Positions 36,401 through 51,400 of a stretch of 64,000 nt of DNA are shown piece after piece. The notes below the pieces were generated by a model. It made no database searches. It was not told the origin of the DNA and was given only the letters and a program-made list of their open reading frames with translations. A program made the translations under genes and the position numbers. Position 1 is the stretch's first letter; each line of letters opens with the position of its first letter. The DNA comes from Eudorina sp. 2006-703-Eu-15 (taxonomy: Eukaryota > Chlorophyta > Chlorophyceae > Chlamydomonadales > Volvocaceae), in NCBI GenBank assembly GCA_003117195.1, contig BDSI01000133.1:273501-337500 (forward strand), read 5' to 3'.

Positions 36401-39400
36401 GGACTGAACGTGCCCCGCTGTCCAGCGCATCCCTGCCCTGCGACCTTCTCATCAAGGACGCCCTTGGCCGCTTCAACCCCAACATCACATTTCAGGTACG
36501 TAGTTCGTTCACATCTGTCTGAAGCAAGGTGTCTTCATTTATTACGTAGTAAGGAGGACGCCGTGTACGTGCGCTTGCACTTCCATACATACAGCGCCAT
36601 GTACGTTCGTTCACGTGGTGTTTCACGCATGGCAACATGCATCGCGATTGCGCGCTGGCTCGTCTCTGAATCGGCTTACTACTCTATTCGCTCGCCACTA
36701 TGCGTACGTGCAGCGATGCCTTGTTCCTTTGCCGTCGCATTATCCAAAGAATCCAATCTGGTGACGCCCGCGCCGCTGTGTGTTGTTATAATCCGCACCA
36801 TTCAAATTTTCTAATCTCGCTGGCTGGTGGTGACGCCCGCCCGCGCCTCTGTTGATTGCAGATCAACGATACCATAACGCTTGCTGGTGGCCTCTTCAGC
36901 CTCAGCAATGTCAGCTTGGCCGTTTCCAGGGCTTCCGGCCTGCAGACCCAGGGCATTGCCAGCTTCCTGGGCCTCTCCATGAACACAGTGCTCAACATCA
37001 CCAGCCAGACTAACCGGACCACCAACATTAGCAGCTGGACGATGTCCGTTGGAATGCAGGCGCTCAACGCCAGTCTCTCAAACCTGGTGCAGCAGCCCAG
37101 CATGTGGTCGAAGGCGCCGAATCTGGTGGTTCAGAAGCTAAGAGAAATTCGCTTCCCGAGCCTTGACATCTTCTCAAACACGGGTAAGATTCGTATATAC
37201 TAGCAATCTATCGTTCACATCGTTATGTAGCCGAAGCGACTGATGTGACGATTTCAGCCTGAGCACTACATACACGCAAGCGCTACTCTACATCGCTCTG
37301 CATGCACCCTGTGCTGCTTGACCATTTACCCGCTACCAGGTTTCACTAGTTCCACGCAGTTACGCGGCAAGCAATCATGCTACCAAGTTAGCTCTATCTG
37401 ATGCGAGCGAGCAAGCCCACACGCCAACGAATAATTTCATGTGGCCTATCAAGCTCGCTCTCTCACAGTTAGCTTGCTAGACAATGTATGTGTTTCCGAC
37501 GGAATAATAACAATGATGTGCTTACTTGCACGCACATCGCATGAAGTGTGTACGTGTCATCTACTACGTATCTCCAGTCACGCACGCTTGATCATTTCCT
37601 CGTTGCGCATGGTCTTTCATCAATCCTCCAATAACTATATACGGTGTCACACAGCAGGCACCTACAGGGGTACTGCCGGGCCGGTCGGTGGCGTGACATT
37701 GGCTTTTGCTCTGGACACGAATGGCTTGCGCTTCATCCGGTTGGACATGTCCGATTCATGCCTGAGCCTGGGACAGCTTGCCGCGGACATGGGCATCGGG
37801 CTCAGCGTACCCGATAGCATGTTCTCTTTGTGCAGCCCGTCCATACAGTATATTCCTACCTACACAGGTACGGCATGCAGTTAACAGGTAGCAGATAGAT
37901 AGCAATGTGGGGGTCGTCGTTGTATGTTATGCGCTTTGCGTCGTAATGATAATAATAATCTCTTGAAGAACATAATAAAAGACCTAATAAGACATGGTTT
38001 GTGAAATCATATATGCATACATCGTCATGATAGATGTATGATTTAGGGTGTATATATACATACATATATACATTCAACATATATGTGTGTTACATGCTTG
38101 GGGGTGCATTACCCCGTACCTGTGTAACCTGTGCAACGAGCCGTTGGCCCGATATATGCTTTGGACCTCTCCGGCGTCCGCCGACCGAACGTTTATTTGT
38201 TCCTTCGGAATGATTGCCTTGCAGGGGCGCCGTACTTCGTGGACGCCGTCCTGACGAACGGCTCGGCCGTAGGCCCTCCGCGTCCGTAAGCTTCGTTCTC
38301 ACCATTGCGGACCTCGGCATCAACCGAGTGGCGGCAAGTGTCACATATGCTGAGGCGACGGGACTTGCACCCCCAGCCCTCCGCATCAGGGTACGTTCAT
38401 TCGTGGGCGGGGTCGTCGGTGGCTGGTGTATGGGCGTCGGCGGGGCGTTTGACAGAACAATGGATTATATAAAGACGGACGGCTGCTGGTTGATTGGGCT
38501 GGTTTTCTTACTGGACATCCATGTCCGATCGCAAACAAACCTGCTGCCTGCTGACGTACGTGCGCGTATGTAGCTGCATGCTCGATCGATCGCCTGCATG
38601 CATCCGAATAACAGTACGCCCTCGCTCTCTATCTGCCGCCCGGCCTGCCCCTTGCAGCTGCTGTCGTCCTTTTCCCTGATGAACTCCTGGGCCGCCGTAC
38701 GGGACATGGTCATTTCGGACACCAGTGCGACCAGGTTCATGGCCAGCCTCACCATGAGCATCCCGGACCTGGGCTTGAGGGACGCAACCACGACCTTGCG
38801 CTACTCCAACGAGACAGCCAATTTCGTGTTTGAGCTGGCGGGCAACCTGCAGCTGCTCAATGGCGCCGTGTCCGTGCAGTCACTGAACATGACCATCGCA
38901 GGAACGCCTCATTCATTCAGGGCAGCTGCTCGGGCTCGTTGGCGGGCAGTCCAGCAGCCGTGTCCTTCAATACGACCATGCCAAAGTCTGGTGGCGCAAC
39001 CGACAAACGGGTCACATCAATTTCCGTGACCGTGCCTAACGTGGACATGGGAACGCTGCTCCGGAGTGTCTGGCCCGCTGTAGCTGATCAGCTACCAGGG
39101 TTCATGCTTGACGTTAAGTTCCCCAATGTGCGCCTCGTGACGCCAGACTCGTCATCGGGTGCGTTGCTTTGTGCGTGGATGGCAGGGGTAGGTCTACATA
39201 CATGTATGTATTCACATGTGTCCTATCTGATGGCGCCTTGCTTGACTGCTGGCTGGCGTGCTTGCTTGACCCCAGGCGGTCTACTTGCGTACCTGCCTGC
39301 TACCTGCTTACTTGATAATGCATCGATGATGTTCCCTTCTGTATGTCAACGCTAGATGTATAGCCCATCCGTGCATGCGCAACTAACGAACATGCATTGT

Positions 39401-42400
39401 GATTTTCCGTCTGTGTGCGGAACTCTGAATGAATAATATAAACCGACTTTTGTTCGCATCACACCCTCTAAGTTACGACGGAAGCAAAGTGTACGTGTTG
39501 CAAATCTTCTACATGTATGATGCTTGCGTGTAGGCCTGTACCGGGTCCGTGCCGGCCCTACCTGGACGCCGGTGTTTCCGTGGACGTGTCTTTCGATAAG
39601 ACTGGGCTGCTGACGGCCTCGTTGGCGCTGGACCAGCGGTTGGGCTCAGTGCGCTCTTCAGCAAGCTGGGTGTCGAGCTGCCTGTTGACATCAGCAGCGT
39701 GCTTTCAATCAGCAACCCGGTCCTCCGAATTATGACCAACCGGACGGACGTCAACATGAGCGGTGAGGACTGCGTGCGTGCGTGAACATACATGTATAGT
39801 GCGTGCAGTGGTGTGTACGGTAGTTTGTGTACGGAAGTGAGAATCAAGCGTGGATGCTGCAATGCATGGCATGCACAGGGATGTGAGCAAAAAAGTAAAT
39901 GATGATGTTATACCTACCTGGATATATAGGCGATCGAGGGAGCTGTACCTGTAATGTGCACTGTTTTGAGTACTATCTTGTTTTGTATAAATGCTAGCCG
40001 ACTAGCTAGTTGAGGTACGTATGCCCATTCATTCGTTGTGCTGCCTGCAGCCTTGGCCCTTCCATCGCTTCCATCGCCCGGCTGGTTCATGTCGCTGGGA
40101 CTGAACGTGCCCCCGCTGTCCAGCGCATCCCTGCCCTGCGACCTTCTCATCAAGGACGCCCTTGGCCGCTTCAACCCCAACATCACATTTCAGGTACGTA
40201 GTTCGTTCACATCTGTCTGAAGCAAGGTGTCTTCATTTATTACGTAGTAAGGAGGACGCCGTGTACGTGCGCTTGCACTTCCATACATACAGCGCCATGT
40301 ACGTTCGTTCACGTGGTGTTTCACGCATGGCAACATGCATCGCGATTGCGCGCTGGCTCGTCTCTGAATCGGCTTACTACTCTATTCGCTCGCCACTATG
40401 CGTACGTGCAGCGATGCCTTGTTCCTTTGCCGTCGCATTATCCAAAGAATCCAATCTGGTGACGCCCGCGCCGCTGTGTGTTGTTATAATCCGCACCATT
40501 CAAATTTTCTAATCTCGCTGGCTGGTGGTGACGCCCGCCCGCGCCTCTGTTGATTGCAGATCAACGATACCATAACGCTTGCTGGTGGCCTCTTCAGCCT
40601 CAGCAATGTCAGCTTGGCCGTTTCCAGGGCTTCCGGCCTGCAGACCCAGGGCATTGCCAGCTTCCTGGGCCTCTCCATGAACACAGTGCTCAACATCACC
40701 AGCCAGACTAACCGGACCACCAACATTAGCAGCTGGACGATGTCCGTTGGAATGCAGGCGCTCAACGCCAGTCTCTCAAACCTGGTGCAGCAGCCCAGCA
40801 TGTGGTCGAAGGCGCCGAATCTGGTGGTTCAGAAGCTAAGAGAAATTCGCTTCCCGAGCCTTGACATCTTCTCAAACACGGGTAAGATTCGTATATACTA
40901 GCAATCTATCGTTCACATCGTTATGTAGCCGAAGCGACTGATGTGACGATTTCAGCCTGAGCACTACATACACGCAAGCGCTACTCTACATCGCTCTGCA
41001 TGCACCCTGTGCTGCTTGACCATTTACCCGCTACCAGGTTTCACTAGTTCCACGCAGTTACGCGGCAAGCAATCATGCTACCAAGTTAGCTCTATCTGAT
41101 GCGAGCGAGCAAGCCCACACGCCAACGAATAATTTCATGTGGCCTATCAAGCTCGCTTCTCACAGTTAGCTTGCTAGACAATGTATGTGTTTCCGACGGA
41201 ATAATAACAATGATGTGCTTACTTGCACGCACATCGCATGAAGTGTGTACGTGTCATCTACTACGTATCTCCAGTCACGCACGCTTGATCATTTCCTCGT
41301 TGCGCATGGTCTTTCATCAATCCTCCCAATAACTATATACGGTGTCACACAGCAGGCACCTACAGGGGTACTGCCGGGCCGGTCGGTGGCGTGACATTGG
41401 CTTTTGCTCTGGACACGAATGGCTTGCGCTTCATCCGGTTGGACATGTCCGATTCATGCCTGAGCCTGGGACAGCTTGCCGCGGACATGGGCATCGGGCT
41501 CAGCGTACCCGATAGCATGTTCTCTTTGTGCAGCCCGTCCATACAGTATATTCCTACCTACACAGGTACGGCATGCAGTTAACAGGTAGCAGATAGATAG
41601 CAATGTGGGGTCGTCGTTGTATGTTATGCGCTTTGCGTCGTAATGATAATAATAATCTCTTGAAGAACATAATAAAAGACCTAATAAGACATGGTTTGTG
41701 AAATCATATATGCATACATCGTCATGATAGATGTATGATTTAGGGTGTATATATACATACATATATACATTCAACATATATGTGTGTTACATGCTTGGGG
41801 GTGCATTACCCCGTACCTGTGTAACCTGTGCAACGAGCCGTTGGCCCGATATATGCTTTGGACCTCTCCGGCGTCCGCCGACCGAACGTTTATTTGTTCC
41901 TTCGGAATGATTGCCTTGCAGGGGCGCCGTACTTCGTGGACGCCGTCCTGACGAACGGCTCGGCCGTAGGGCCCTCCGCGTCCGTAAGCTTCGTTCTCAC
42001 CATTGCGGACCTCGGCATCAACCGAGTGGCGGCAAGTGTCACATATGCTGAGGCGACGGGACTTGCACCCCCAGCCCTCCGCATCAGGGTACGTTCATTC
42101 GTGGGCGGGGTCGTCGGTGGCTGGTGTATGGGCGTCGGCGGGGCGTTTGACAGAACAATGGATTATATAAAGACGGACGGCTGCTGGTTGATTGGGCTGG
42201 TTTTCTTACTGGACATCCATGTCCGATCGCAAACAAACCTGCTGCCTGCTGACGTACGTGCGCGTATGTAGCTGCATGCTCGATCGATCGCCTGCATGCA
42301 TCCGAATAACAGTACGCCCTCGCTCTCTATCTGCCGCCCGGCCTGCCCCTTGCAGCTGCTGTCGTCCTTTTCCCTGATGAACTCCTGGGCCGCCGTACGG

Positions 42401-45400
42401 GACATGGTCATTTCGGACACCAGTGCGACCAGGTTCATGGCCAGTCTCACCATGAGCATCCCGGACCTGGGCTTGAGGGACGCAACCACGACCTTGCGCT
42501 ACTCCAACGAGACAGCCAATTTCGTGTTTGAGCTGGCGGCAACCTGCAGCTGCTCAATGGCGCCGTGTCCGTGCAGTCACTGAACATGACCATCGGCAGG
42601 AACGCCTCATTCATTCAGGGCAGCTGCTCGGGCTCGTTGGCGGGCAGTCCAGCAGCCGTGTCCTTCAATACGACCATGCCAAAGTCTGGTGGCGCAACCG
42701 ACAAACGGGTCACATCAATTTCCGTGACCGTGCCTAACGTGGACATGGGAACGCTGCTCCGGAGTGTCTGGCCCGCTGTAGCTGATCAGCTACCAGGGTT
42801 CATGCTTGACGTTAAGTTCCCCAATGTGCGCCTCGTGACGCCAGACTCGTCATCGGGTGCGTTGCTTTGTGCGTGGATGGCAGGGGTAGGTCTACATACA
42901 TGTATGTATTCACATGTGTCCTATCTGATGGCGCCTTGCTTGACTGCTGGCTGGCGTGCTTGCTTGACCCAGGCGGTCTACTTGCGTACCTGCCTGCTAC
43001 CTGCTTACTTGATAATGCATCGATGATGTTCCCTTCTGTATGTCAACGCTAGATGTATAGCCCATCCGTGCATGCGCAACTAACGAACATGCATTGTGAT
43101 TTTCCGTCTGTGTGCGGAACTCTGAATGAATAATATAAACCGACTTTTGTTCGCATCACACCCTCTAAGTTACGACGGAAGCAAAGTGTACGTGTTGCAA
43201 ATCTTCTACATGTATGATGCTTGCGTGTAGGCCTGTACCGGGTCCGTGCCGGCCCTACCCTGGACGCCGGTGTTTCCGTGGACGTGTCTTTCGATAAGAC
43301 TGGGCTGCTGACGGCCTCGTTGGCGCTGGACCAGCGGTTGGGGCTCAGTGCGCTCTTCAGCAAGCTGGGTGTCGAGCTGCCTGTTGACATCAGCAGCGTG
43401 CTTTCAATCAGCAACCCGGTCCTCCGAATTATGACCAACCGGACGGACGTCAACATGAGCGGTGAGGACTGCGTGCGTGCGTGAACATACATGTATAGTG
43501 CGTGCAGTGGTGTGTACGGTAGTTTGTGTACGGAAGTGAGAATCAAGCGTGGATGCTGCAATGCATGGCATGCACAGGGATGTGAGCAAAAAAGTAAATG
43601 ATGATGTTATACCTACCTGGATATATAGGCGATCGAGGGAGCTGTACCTGTAATGTGCACTGTTTTGAGTACTATCTTGTTTTGTATAAATGCTAGCCGA
43701 CTAGCTAGTTGAGGTACGTATGCCCATTCATTCGTTGTGCTGCCTGCAGCCTTGGCCCTTCCATCGCTTCCATCGCCCGGCTGGTTCATGTCGCTGGGAC
43801 TGAACGTGCCCCGCTGTCCAGCGCATCCCTGCCCTGCGACCTTCTCATCAAGGACGCCCTTGGCCGCTTCAACCCCAACATCACATTTCAGGTACGTAGT
43901 TCGTTCACATCTGTCTGAAGCAAGGTGTCTTCATTTATTACGTAGTAAGGAGGACGCCGTGTACGTGCGCTTGCACTTCCATACATACAGCGCCATGTAC
44001 GTTCGTTCACGTGGTGTTTCACGCATGGCAACATGCATCGCGATTGCGCGCTGGCTCGTCTCTGAATCGGCTTACTACTCTATTCGCTCGCCACTATGCG
44101 TACGTGCAGCGATGCCTTGTTCCTTTGCCGTCGCATTATCCAAAGAATCCAATCTGGTGACGCCCGCGCCGCTGTGTGTTGTTATAATCCGCACCATTCA
44201 AATTTTCTAATCTCGCTGGCTGGTGGTGACGCCCGCCCGCGCCTCTGTTGATTGCAGATCAACGATACCATAACGCTTGCTGGTGGCCTCTTCAGCCTCA
44301 GCAATGTCAGCTTGGCCGTTTCCAGGGCTTCCGGCCTGCAGACCCAGGGCATTGCCAGCTTCCTGGGCCTCTCCATGAACACAGTGCTCAACATCACCAG
44401 CCAGACTAACCGGACCACCAACATTAGCAGCTGGACGATGTCCGTTGGAATGCAGGCGCTCAACGCCAGTCTCTCAAACCTGGTGCAGCAGCCCAGCATG
44501 TGGTCGAAGGCGCCGAATCTGGTGGTTCAGAAGCTAAGAGAAATTCGCTTCCCGAGCCTTGACATCTTCTCAAACACGGGTAAGATTCGTATATACTAGC
44601 AATCTATCGTTCACATCGTTATGTAGCCGAAGCGACTGATGTGACGATTTCAGCCTGAGCACTACATACACGCAAGCGCTACTCTACATCGCTCTGCATG
44701 CACCCTGTGCTGCTTGACCATTTACCCGCTACCAGGTTTCACTAGTTCCACGCAGTTACGCGGCAAGCAATCATGCTACCAAGTTAGCTCTATCTGATGC
44801 GAGCGAGCAAGCCCACACGCCAACGAATAATTTCATGTGGCCTATCAAGCTCGCTCTCTCACAGTTAGCTTGCTAGACAATGTATGTGTTTCCGACGGAA
44901 TAATAACAATGATGTGCTTACTTGCACGCACATCGCATGAAGTGTGTACGTGTCATCTACTACGTATCTCCAGTCACGCACGCTTGATCATTTCCTCGTT
45001 GCGCATGGTCTTTCATCAATCCTCCCAATAACTATATACGGTGTCACACAGCAGGCACCTACAGGGGTACTGCCGGCCGGTCGGTGGCGTGACATTGGCT
45101 TTTGCTCTGGACACGAATGGCTTGCGCTTCATCCGGTTGGACATGTCCGATTCATGCCTGAGCCTGGGACAGCTTGCCGCGGACATGGCATCGGGCTCAG
45201 CGTACCCGATAGCATGTTCTCTTTGTGCAGCCCGTCCATACAGTATATTCCTACCTACACAGGTACGGCATGCAGTTAACAGGTAGCAGATAGATAGCAA
45301 TGTGGGGGTCGTCGTTGTATGTTATGCGCTTTGCGTCGTAATGATAATAATAATCTCTTGAAGAACATAATAAAAGACCTAATAAGACATGGTTTGTGAA

Positions 45401-48400
45401 ATCATATATGCATACATCGTCATGATAGATGTATGATTTAGGGTGTATATATACATACATATATACATTCAACATATATGTGTGTTACATGCTTGGGGGT
45501 GCATTACCCCGTACCTGTGTAACCTGTGCAACGAGCCGTTGGCCCGATATATGCTTTGGACCTCTCCGGCGTCCGCCGACCGAACGTTTATTTGTTCCTT
45601 CGGAATGATTGCCTTGCAGGGGCGCCGTACTTCGTGGACGCCGTCCTGACGAACGGCTCGGCCGTAGGGCCCTCCGCGTCCGTAAGCTTCGTTCTCACCA
45701 TTGCGGACCTCGGCATCAACCGAGTGGCGGCAAGTGTCACATATGCTGAGGCGACGGGACTTGCACCCCCAGCCCTCCGCATCAGGGTACGTTCATTCGT
45801 GGGCGGGGTCGTCGGTGGCTGGTGTATGGGCGTCGGCGGGGCGTTTGACAGAACAATGGATTATATAAAGACGGACGGCTGCTGGTTGATTGGGCTGGTT
45901 TTCTTACTGGACATCCATGTCCGATCGCAAACAAACCTGCTGCCTGCTGACGTACGTGCGCGTATGTAGCTGCATGCTCGATCGATCGCCTGCATGCATC
46001 CCGAATAACAGTACGCCCTCGCTCTCTATCTGCCGCCCGGCCTGCCCCTTGCAGCTGCTGTCGTCCTTTTCCCTGATGAACTCCTGGGCCGCCGTACGGG
46101 ACATGGTCATTTCGGACACCAGTGCGACCAGGTTCATGGCCAGCCTCACCATGAGCATCCCGGACCTGGGCTTGAGGGACGCAACCACGACCTTGCGCTA
46201 CTCCAACGAGACAGCCAATTTCGTGTTTGAGCTGGCGGGCAACCTGCAGCTGCTCAATGGCGCCGTGTCCGTGCAGTCACTGAACATGACCATCGGCAGG
46301 AACGCCTCATTCATTCAGGGCAGCTGCTCGGGCTCGTTGGCGGGCAGTCCAGCAGCCGTGTCCTTCAATACGACCATGCCAAAGTCTGGTGGCGCAACCG
46401 ACAAACGGGTCACATCAATTTCCGTGACCGTGCCTAACGTGGACATGGGAACGCTGCTCCGGAGTGTCTGGCCCGCTGTAGCTGATCAGCTACCAGGGTT
46501 CATGCTTGACGTTAAGTTCCCCAATGTGCGCCTCGTGACGCCAGACTCGTCATCGGGTGCGTTGCTTTGTGCGTGGATGGCAGGGGTAGGTCTACATACA
46601 TGTATGTATTCACATGTGTCCTATCTGATGGCGCCTTGCTTGACTGCTGGCTGGCGTGCTTGCTTGACCCCAGGCGGTCTACTTGCGTACCTGCCTGCTA
46701 CCTGCTTACTTGATAATGCATCGATGATGTTCCCTTCTGTATGTCAACGCTAGATGTATAGCCCATCCGTGCATGCGCAACTAACGAACATGCATTGTGA
46801 TTTTCCGTCTGTGTGCGGAACTCTGAATGAATAATATAAACCGACTTTTGTTCGCATCACACCCTCTAAGTTACGACGGAAGCAAAGTGTACGTGTTGCA
46901 AATCTTCTACATGTATGATGCTTGCGTGTAGGCCTGTACCGGGTCCGTGCCGGCCCTACCCTGGACGCCGGTGTTTCCGTGGACGTGTCTTTCGATAAGA
47001 CTGGGCTGCTGACGGCCTCGTTGGCGCTGGACCAGCGGTTGGGGCTCAGTGCGCTCTTCAGCAAGCTGGGTGTCGAGCTGCCTGTTGACATCAGCAGCGT
47101 GCTTTCAATCAGCAACCCGGTCCTCCGAATTATGACCAACCGGACGGACGTCAACATGAGCGGTGAGGACTGCGTGCGTGCGTGAACATACATGTATAGT
47201 GCGTGCAGTGGTGTGTACGGTAGTTTGTGTACGGAAGTGAGAATCAAGCGTGGATGCTGCAATGCATGGCATGCACAGGGATGTGAGCAAAAAAGTAAAT
47301 GATGATGTTATACCTACCTGGATATATAGGCGATCGAGGGAGCTGTACCTGTAATGTGCACTGTTTTGAGTACTATCTTGTTTTGTATAAATGCTAGCCG
47401 ACTAGCTAGTTGAGGTACGTATGCCCATTCATTCGTTGTGCTGCCTGCAGCCTTGGCCCTTCCATCGCTTCCATCGCCCGGCTGGTTCATGTCGCTGGGA
47501 CTGAACGTGCCCCCGCTGTCCAGCGCATCCCTGCCCTGCGACCTTCTCATCAAGGACGCCCTTGGCCGCTTCAACCCCAACATCACATTTCAGGTACGTA
47601 GTTCGTTCACATCTGTCTGAAGCAAGGTGTCTTCATTTATTACGTAGTAAGGAGGACGCCGTGTACGTGCGCTTGCACTTCCATACATACAGCGCCATGT
47701 ACGTTCGTTCACGTGGTGTTTCACGCATGGCAACATGCATCGCGATTGCGCGCTGGCTCGTCTCTGAATCGGCTTACTACTCTATTCGCTCGCCACTATG
47801 CGTACGTGCAGCGATGCCTTGTTCCTTTGCCGTCGCATTATCCAAAGAATCCAATCTGGTGACGCCCGCGCCGCTGTGTGTTGTTATAATCCGCACCATT
47901 CAAATTTTCTAATCTCGCTGGCTGGTGGTGACGCCCGCCCGCGCCTCTGTTGATTGCAGATCAACGATACCATAACGCTTGCTGGTGGCCTCTTCAGCCT
48001 CAGCAATGTCAGCTTGGCCGTTTCCAGGGCTTCCGGCCTGCAGACCCAGGGCATTGCCAGCTTCCTGGGCCTCTCCATGAACACAGTGCTCAACATCACC
48101 AGCCAGACTAACCGGACCACCAACATTAGCAGCTGGACGATGTCCGTTGGAATGCAGGCGCTCAACGCCAGTCTCTCAAACCTGGTGCAGCAGCCCAGCA
48201 TGTGGTCGAAGGCGCCGAATCTGGTGGTTCAGAAGCTAAGAGAAATTCGCTTCCCGAGCCTTGACATCTTCTCAAACACGGGTAAGATTCGTATATACTA
48301 GCAATCTATCGTTCACATCGTTATGTAGCCGAAGCGACTGATGTGACGATTTCAGCCTGAGCACTACATACACGCAAGCGCTACTCTACATCGCTCTGCA

Positions 48401-51400
48401 TGCACCCTGTGCTGCTTGACCATTTACCCGCTACCAGGTTTCACTAGTTCCACGCAGTTACGCGGCAAGCAATCATGCTACCAAGTTAGCTCTATCTGAT
48501 GCGAGCGAGCAAGCCCACACGCCAACGAATAATTTCATGTGGCCTATCAAGCTCGCTCTCTCACAGTTAGCTTGCTAGACAATGTATGTGTTTCCGACGG
48601 AATAATAACAATGATGTGCTTACTTGCACGCACATCGCATGAAGTGTGTACGTGTCATCTACTACGTATCTCCAGTCACGCACGCTTGATCATTTCCTCG
48701 TTGCGCATGGTCTTTCATCAATCCTCCCAATAACTATATACGGTGTCACACAGCAGGCACCTACAGGGGTACTGCCGGGCCGGTCGGTGGCGTGACATTG
48801 GCTTTTGCTCTGGACACGAATGGCTTGCGCTTCATCCGGTTGGACATGTCCGATTCATGCCTGAGCCTGGGACAGCTTGCCGCGGACATGGGCATCGGGC
48901 TCAGCGTACCCGATAGCATGTTCTCTTTGTGCAGCCCGTCCATACAGTATATTCCTACCTACACAGGTACGGCATGCAGTTAACAGGTAGCAGATAGATA
49001 GCAATGTGGGGGTCGTCGTTGTATGTTATGCGCTTTGCGTCGTAATGATAATAATAATCTCTTGAAGAACATAATAAAAGACCTAATAAGACATGGTTTG
49101 TGAAATCATATATGCATACATCGTCATGATAGATGTATGATTTAGGGTGTATATATACATACATATATACATTCAACATATATGTGTGTTACATGCTTGG
49201 GGGTGCATTACCCCGTACCTGTGTAACCTGTGCAACGAGCCGTTGGCCCGATATATGCTTTGGACCTCTCCGGCGTCCGCCGACCGAACGTTTATTTGTT
49301 CCTTCGGAATGATTGCCTTGCAGGGGCGCCGTACTTCGTGGACGCCGTCCTGACGAACGGCTCGGCCGTAGGGCCCTCCGCGTCCGTAAGCTTCGTTCTC
49401 ACCATTGCGGACCTCGGCATCGACCGAGTGGCGGCAAGTGTCACATATGCTGAGGCGACGGGACTTGCACCCCCAGCCCTCCGCATCAGGGTACGTTCAT
49501 TCGTGGGCGGGGTCGTCGGTGGCTGGTGTATGGGCGTCGGCGGGGCGTTTGACAGAACAATGGATTATATAAAGACGGACGGCTGCTGGTTGATTGGGCT
49601 GGTTTTCTTACTGGACATCCATGTCCGATCGCAAACAAACCTGCTGCCTGCTGACGTACGTGCGCGTATGTAGCTGCATGCTCGATCGATCGCCTGCATG
49701 CATCCCGAATAACAGTACGCCCTCGCTCTCTATCTGCCGCCCGGCCTGCCCCTTGCAGCTGCTGTCGTCCTTTTCCCTGATGAACTCCTGGGCCGCCGTA
49801 CGGGACATGGTCATTTCGGACACCAGTGCGACCAGGTTCATGGCCAGCCTCACCATGAGCATCCCGGACCTGGGCTTGAGGGACGCAACCACGACCTTGC
49901 GCTACTCCAACGAGACAGCCAATTTCGTGTTTGAGCTGGCGGGCAACCTACAGCTGCTCAATGGCGCCGTGTCCGTGCAGTCACTGAACATGACCATCGG
50001 CAGGAACGCCTCATTCATTCAGGGCAGCTGCTCGGGCTCGTTGGCGGGCAGTCCAGCAGCCGTGTCCTTCAATACGACCATGCCAAAGTCTGGTGGCGCA
50101 ACCGACAAACGGGTCACATCAATTTCCGTGACCGTGCCTAACGTGGACATGGGAACGCTGCTCCGGAGTGTCTGGCCCGCTGTAGCTGATCAGCTACCAG
50201 GGTTCATGCTTGACGTTAAGTTCCCCAATGTGCGCCTCGTGACGCCAGACTCGTCATCGGGTGCGTTGCTTTGTGCGTGGATGGCAGGGGTAGGTCTACA
50301 TACATGTATGTATTCACATGTGTCCTATCTGATGGCGCCTTGCTTGACTGCTGGCTGGCGTGCTTGCTTGACCCCAGGCGGTCTACTTGCGTACCTGCCT
50401 GCTACCTGCTTACTTGATAATGCATCGATGATGTTCCCTTCTGTATGTCAACGCTAGATGTATAGCCCATCCGTGCATGCGCAACTAACGAACATGCATT
50501 GTGATTTTCCGTCTGTGTGCGGAACTCTGAATGAATAATATAAACCGACTTTTGTTCGCATCACACCCTCTAAGTTACGACGGAAGCAAAGTGTACGTGT
50601 TGCAAATCTTCTACATGTATGATGCTTGCGTGTAGGCCTGTACCGGGTCCGTGCCGGCCCTACCCTGGACGCCGGTGTTTCCGTGGACGTGTCTTTCGAT
50701 AAGACTGGGCTGCTGACGGCCTCGTTGGCGCTGGACCAGCGGTTGGGGCTCAGTGCGCTCTTCAGCAAGCTGGGTGTCGAGCTGCCTGTTGACATCAGCA
50801 GCGTGCTTTCAATCAGCAACCCGGTCCTCCGAATTATGACCAACCGGACGGACGTCAACATGAGCGGTGAGGACTGCGTGCGTGCGTGAACATACATGTA
50901 TAGTGCGTGCAGTGGTGTGTACGGTAGTTTGTGTACGGAAGTGAGAATCAAGCGTGGATGCTGCAATGCATGGCATGCACAGGGATGTGAGCAAAAAAGT
51001 AAATGATGATGTTATACCTACCTGGATATATAGGCGATCGAGGGAGCTGTACCTGTAATGTGCACTGTTTTGAGTACTATCTTGTTTTGTATAAATGCTA
51101 GCCGACTAGCTAGTTGAGGTACGTATGCCCATTCATTCGTTGTGCTGCCTGCAGCCTTGGCCCTTCCATCGCTTCCATCGCCCGGCTGGTTCATGTCGCT
51201 GGGACTGAACGTGCCCCCGCTGTCCAGCGCATCCCTGCCCTGCGACCTTCTCATCAAGGACGCCCTTGGCCGCTTCAACCCCAACATCACATTTCAGGTA
51301 CGTAGTTCGTTCACATCTGTCTGAAGCAAGGTGTCTTCATTTATTACGTAGTAAGGAGGACGCCGTGTACGTGCGCTTGCACTTCCATACATACAGCGCC

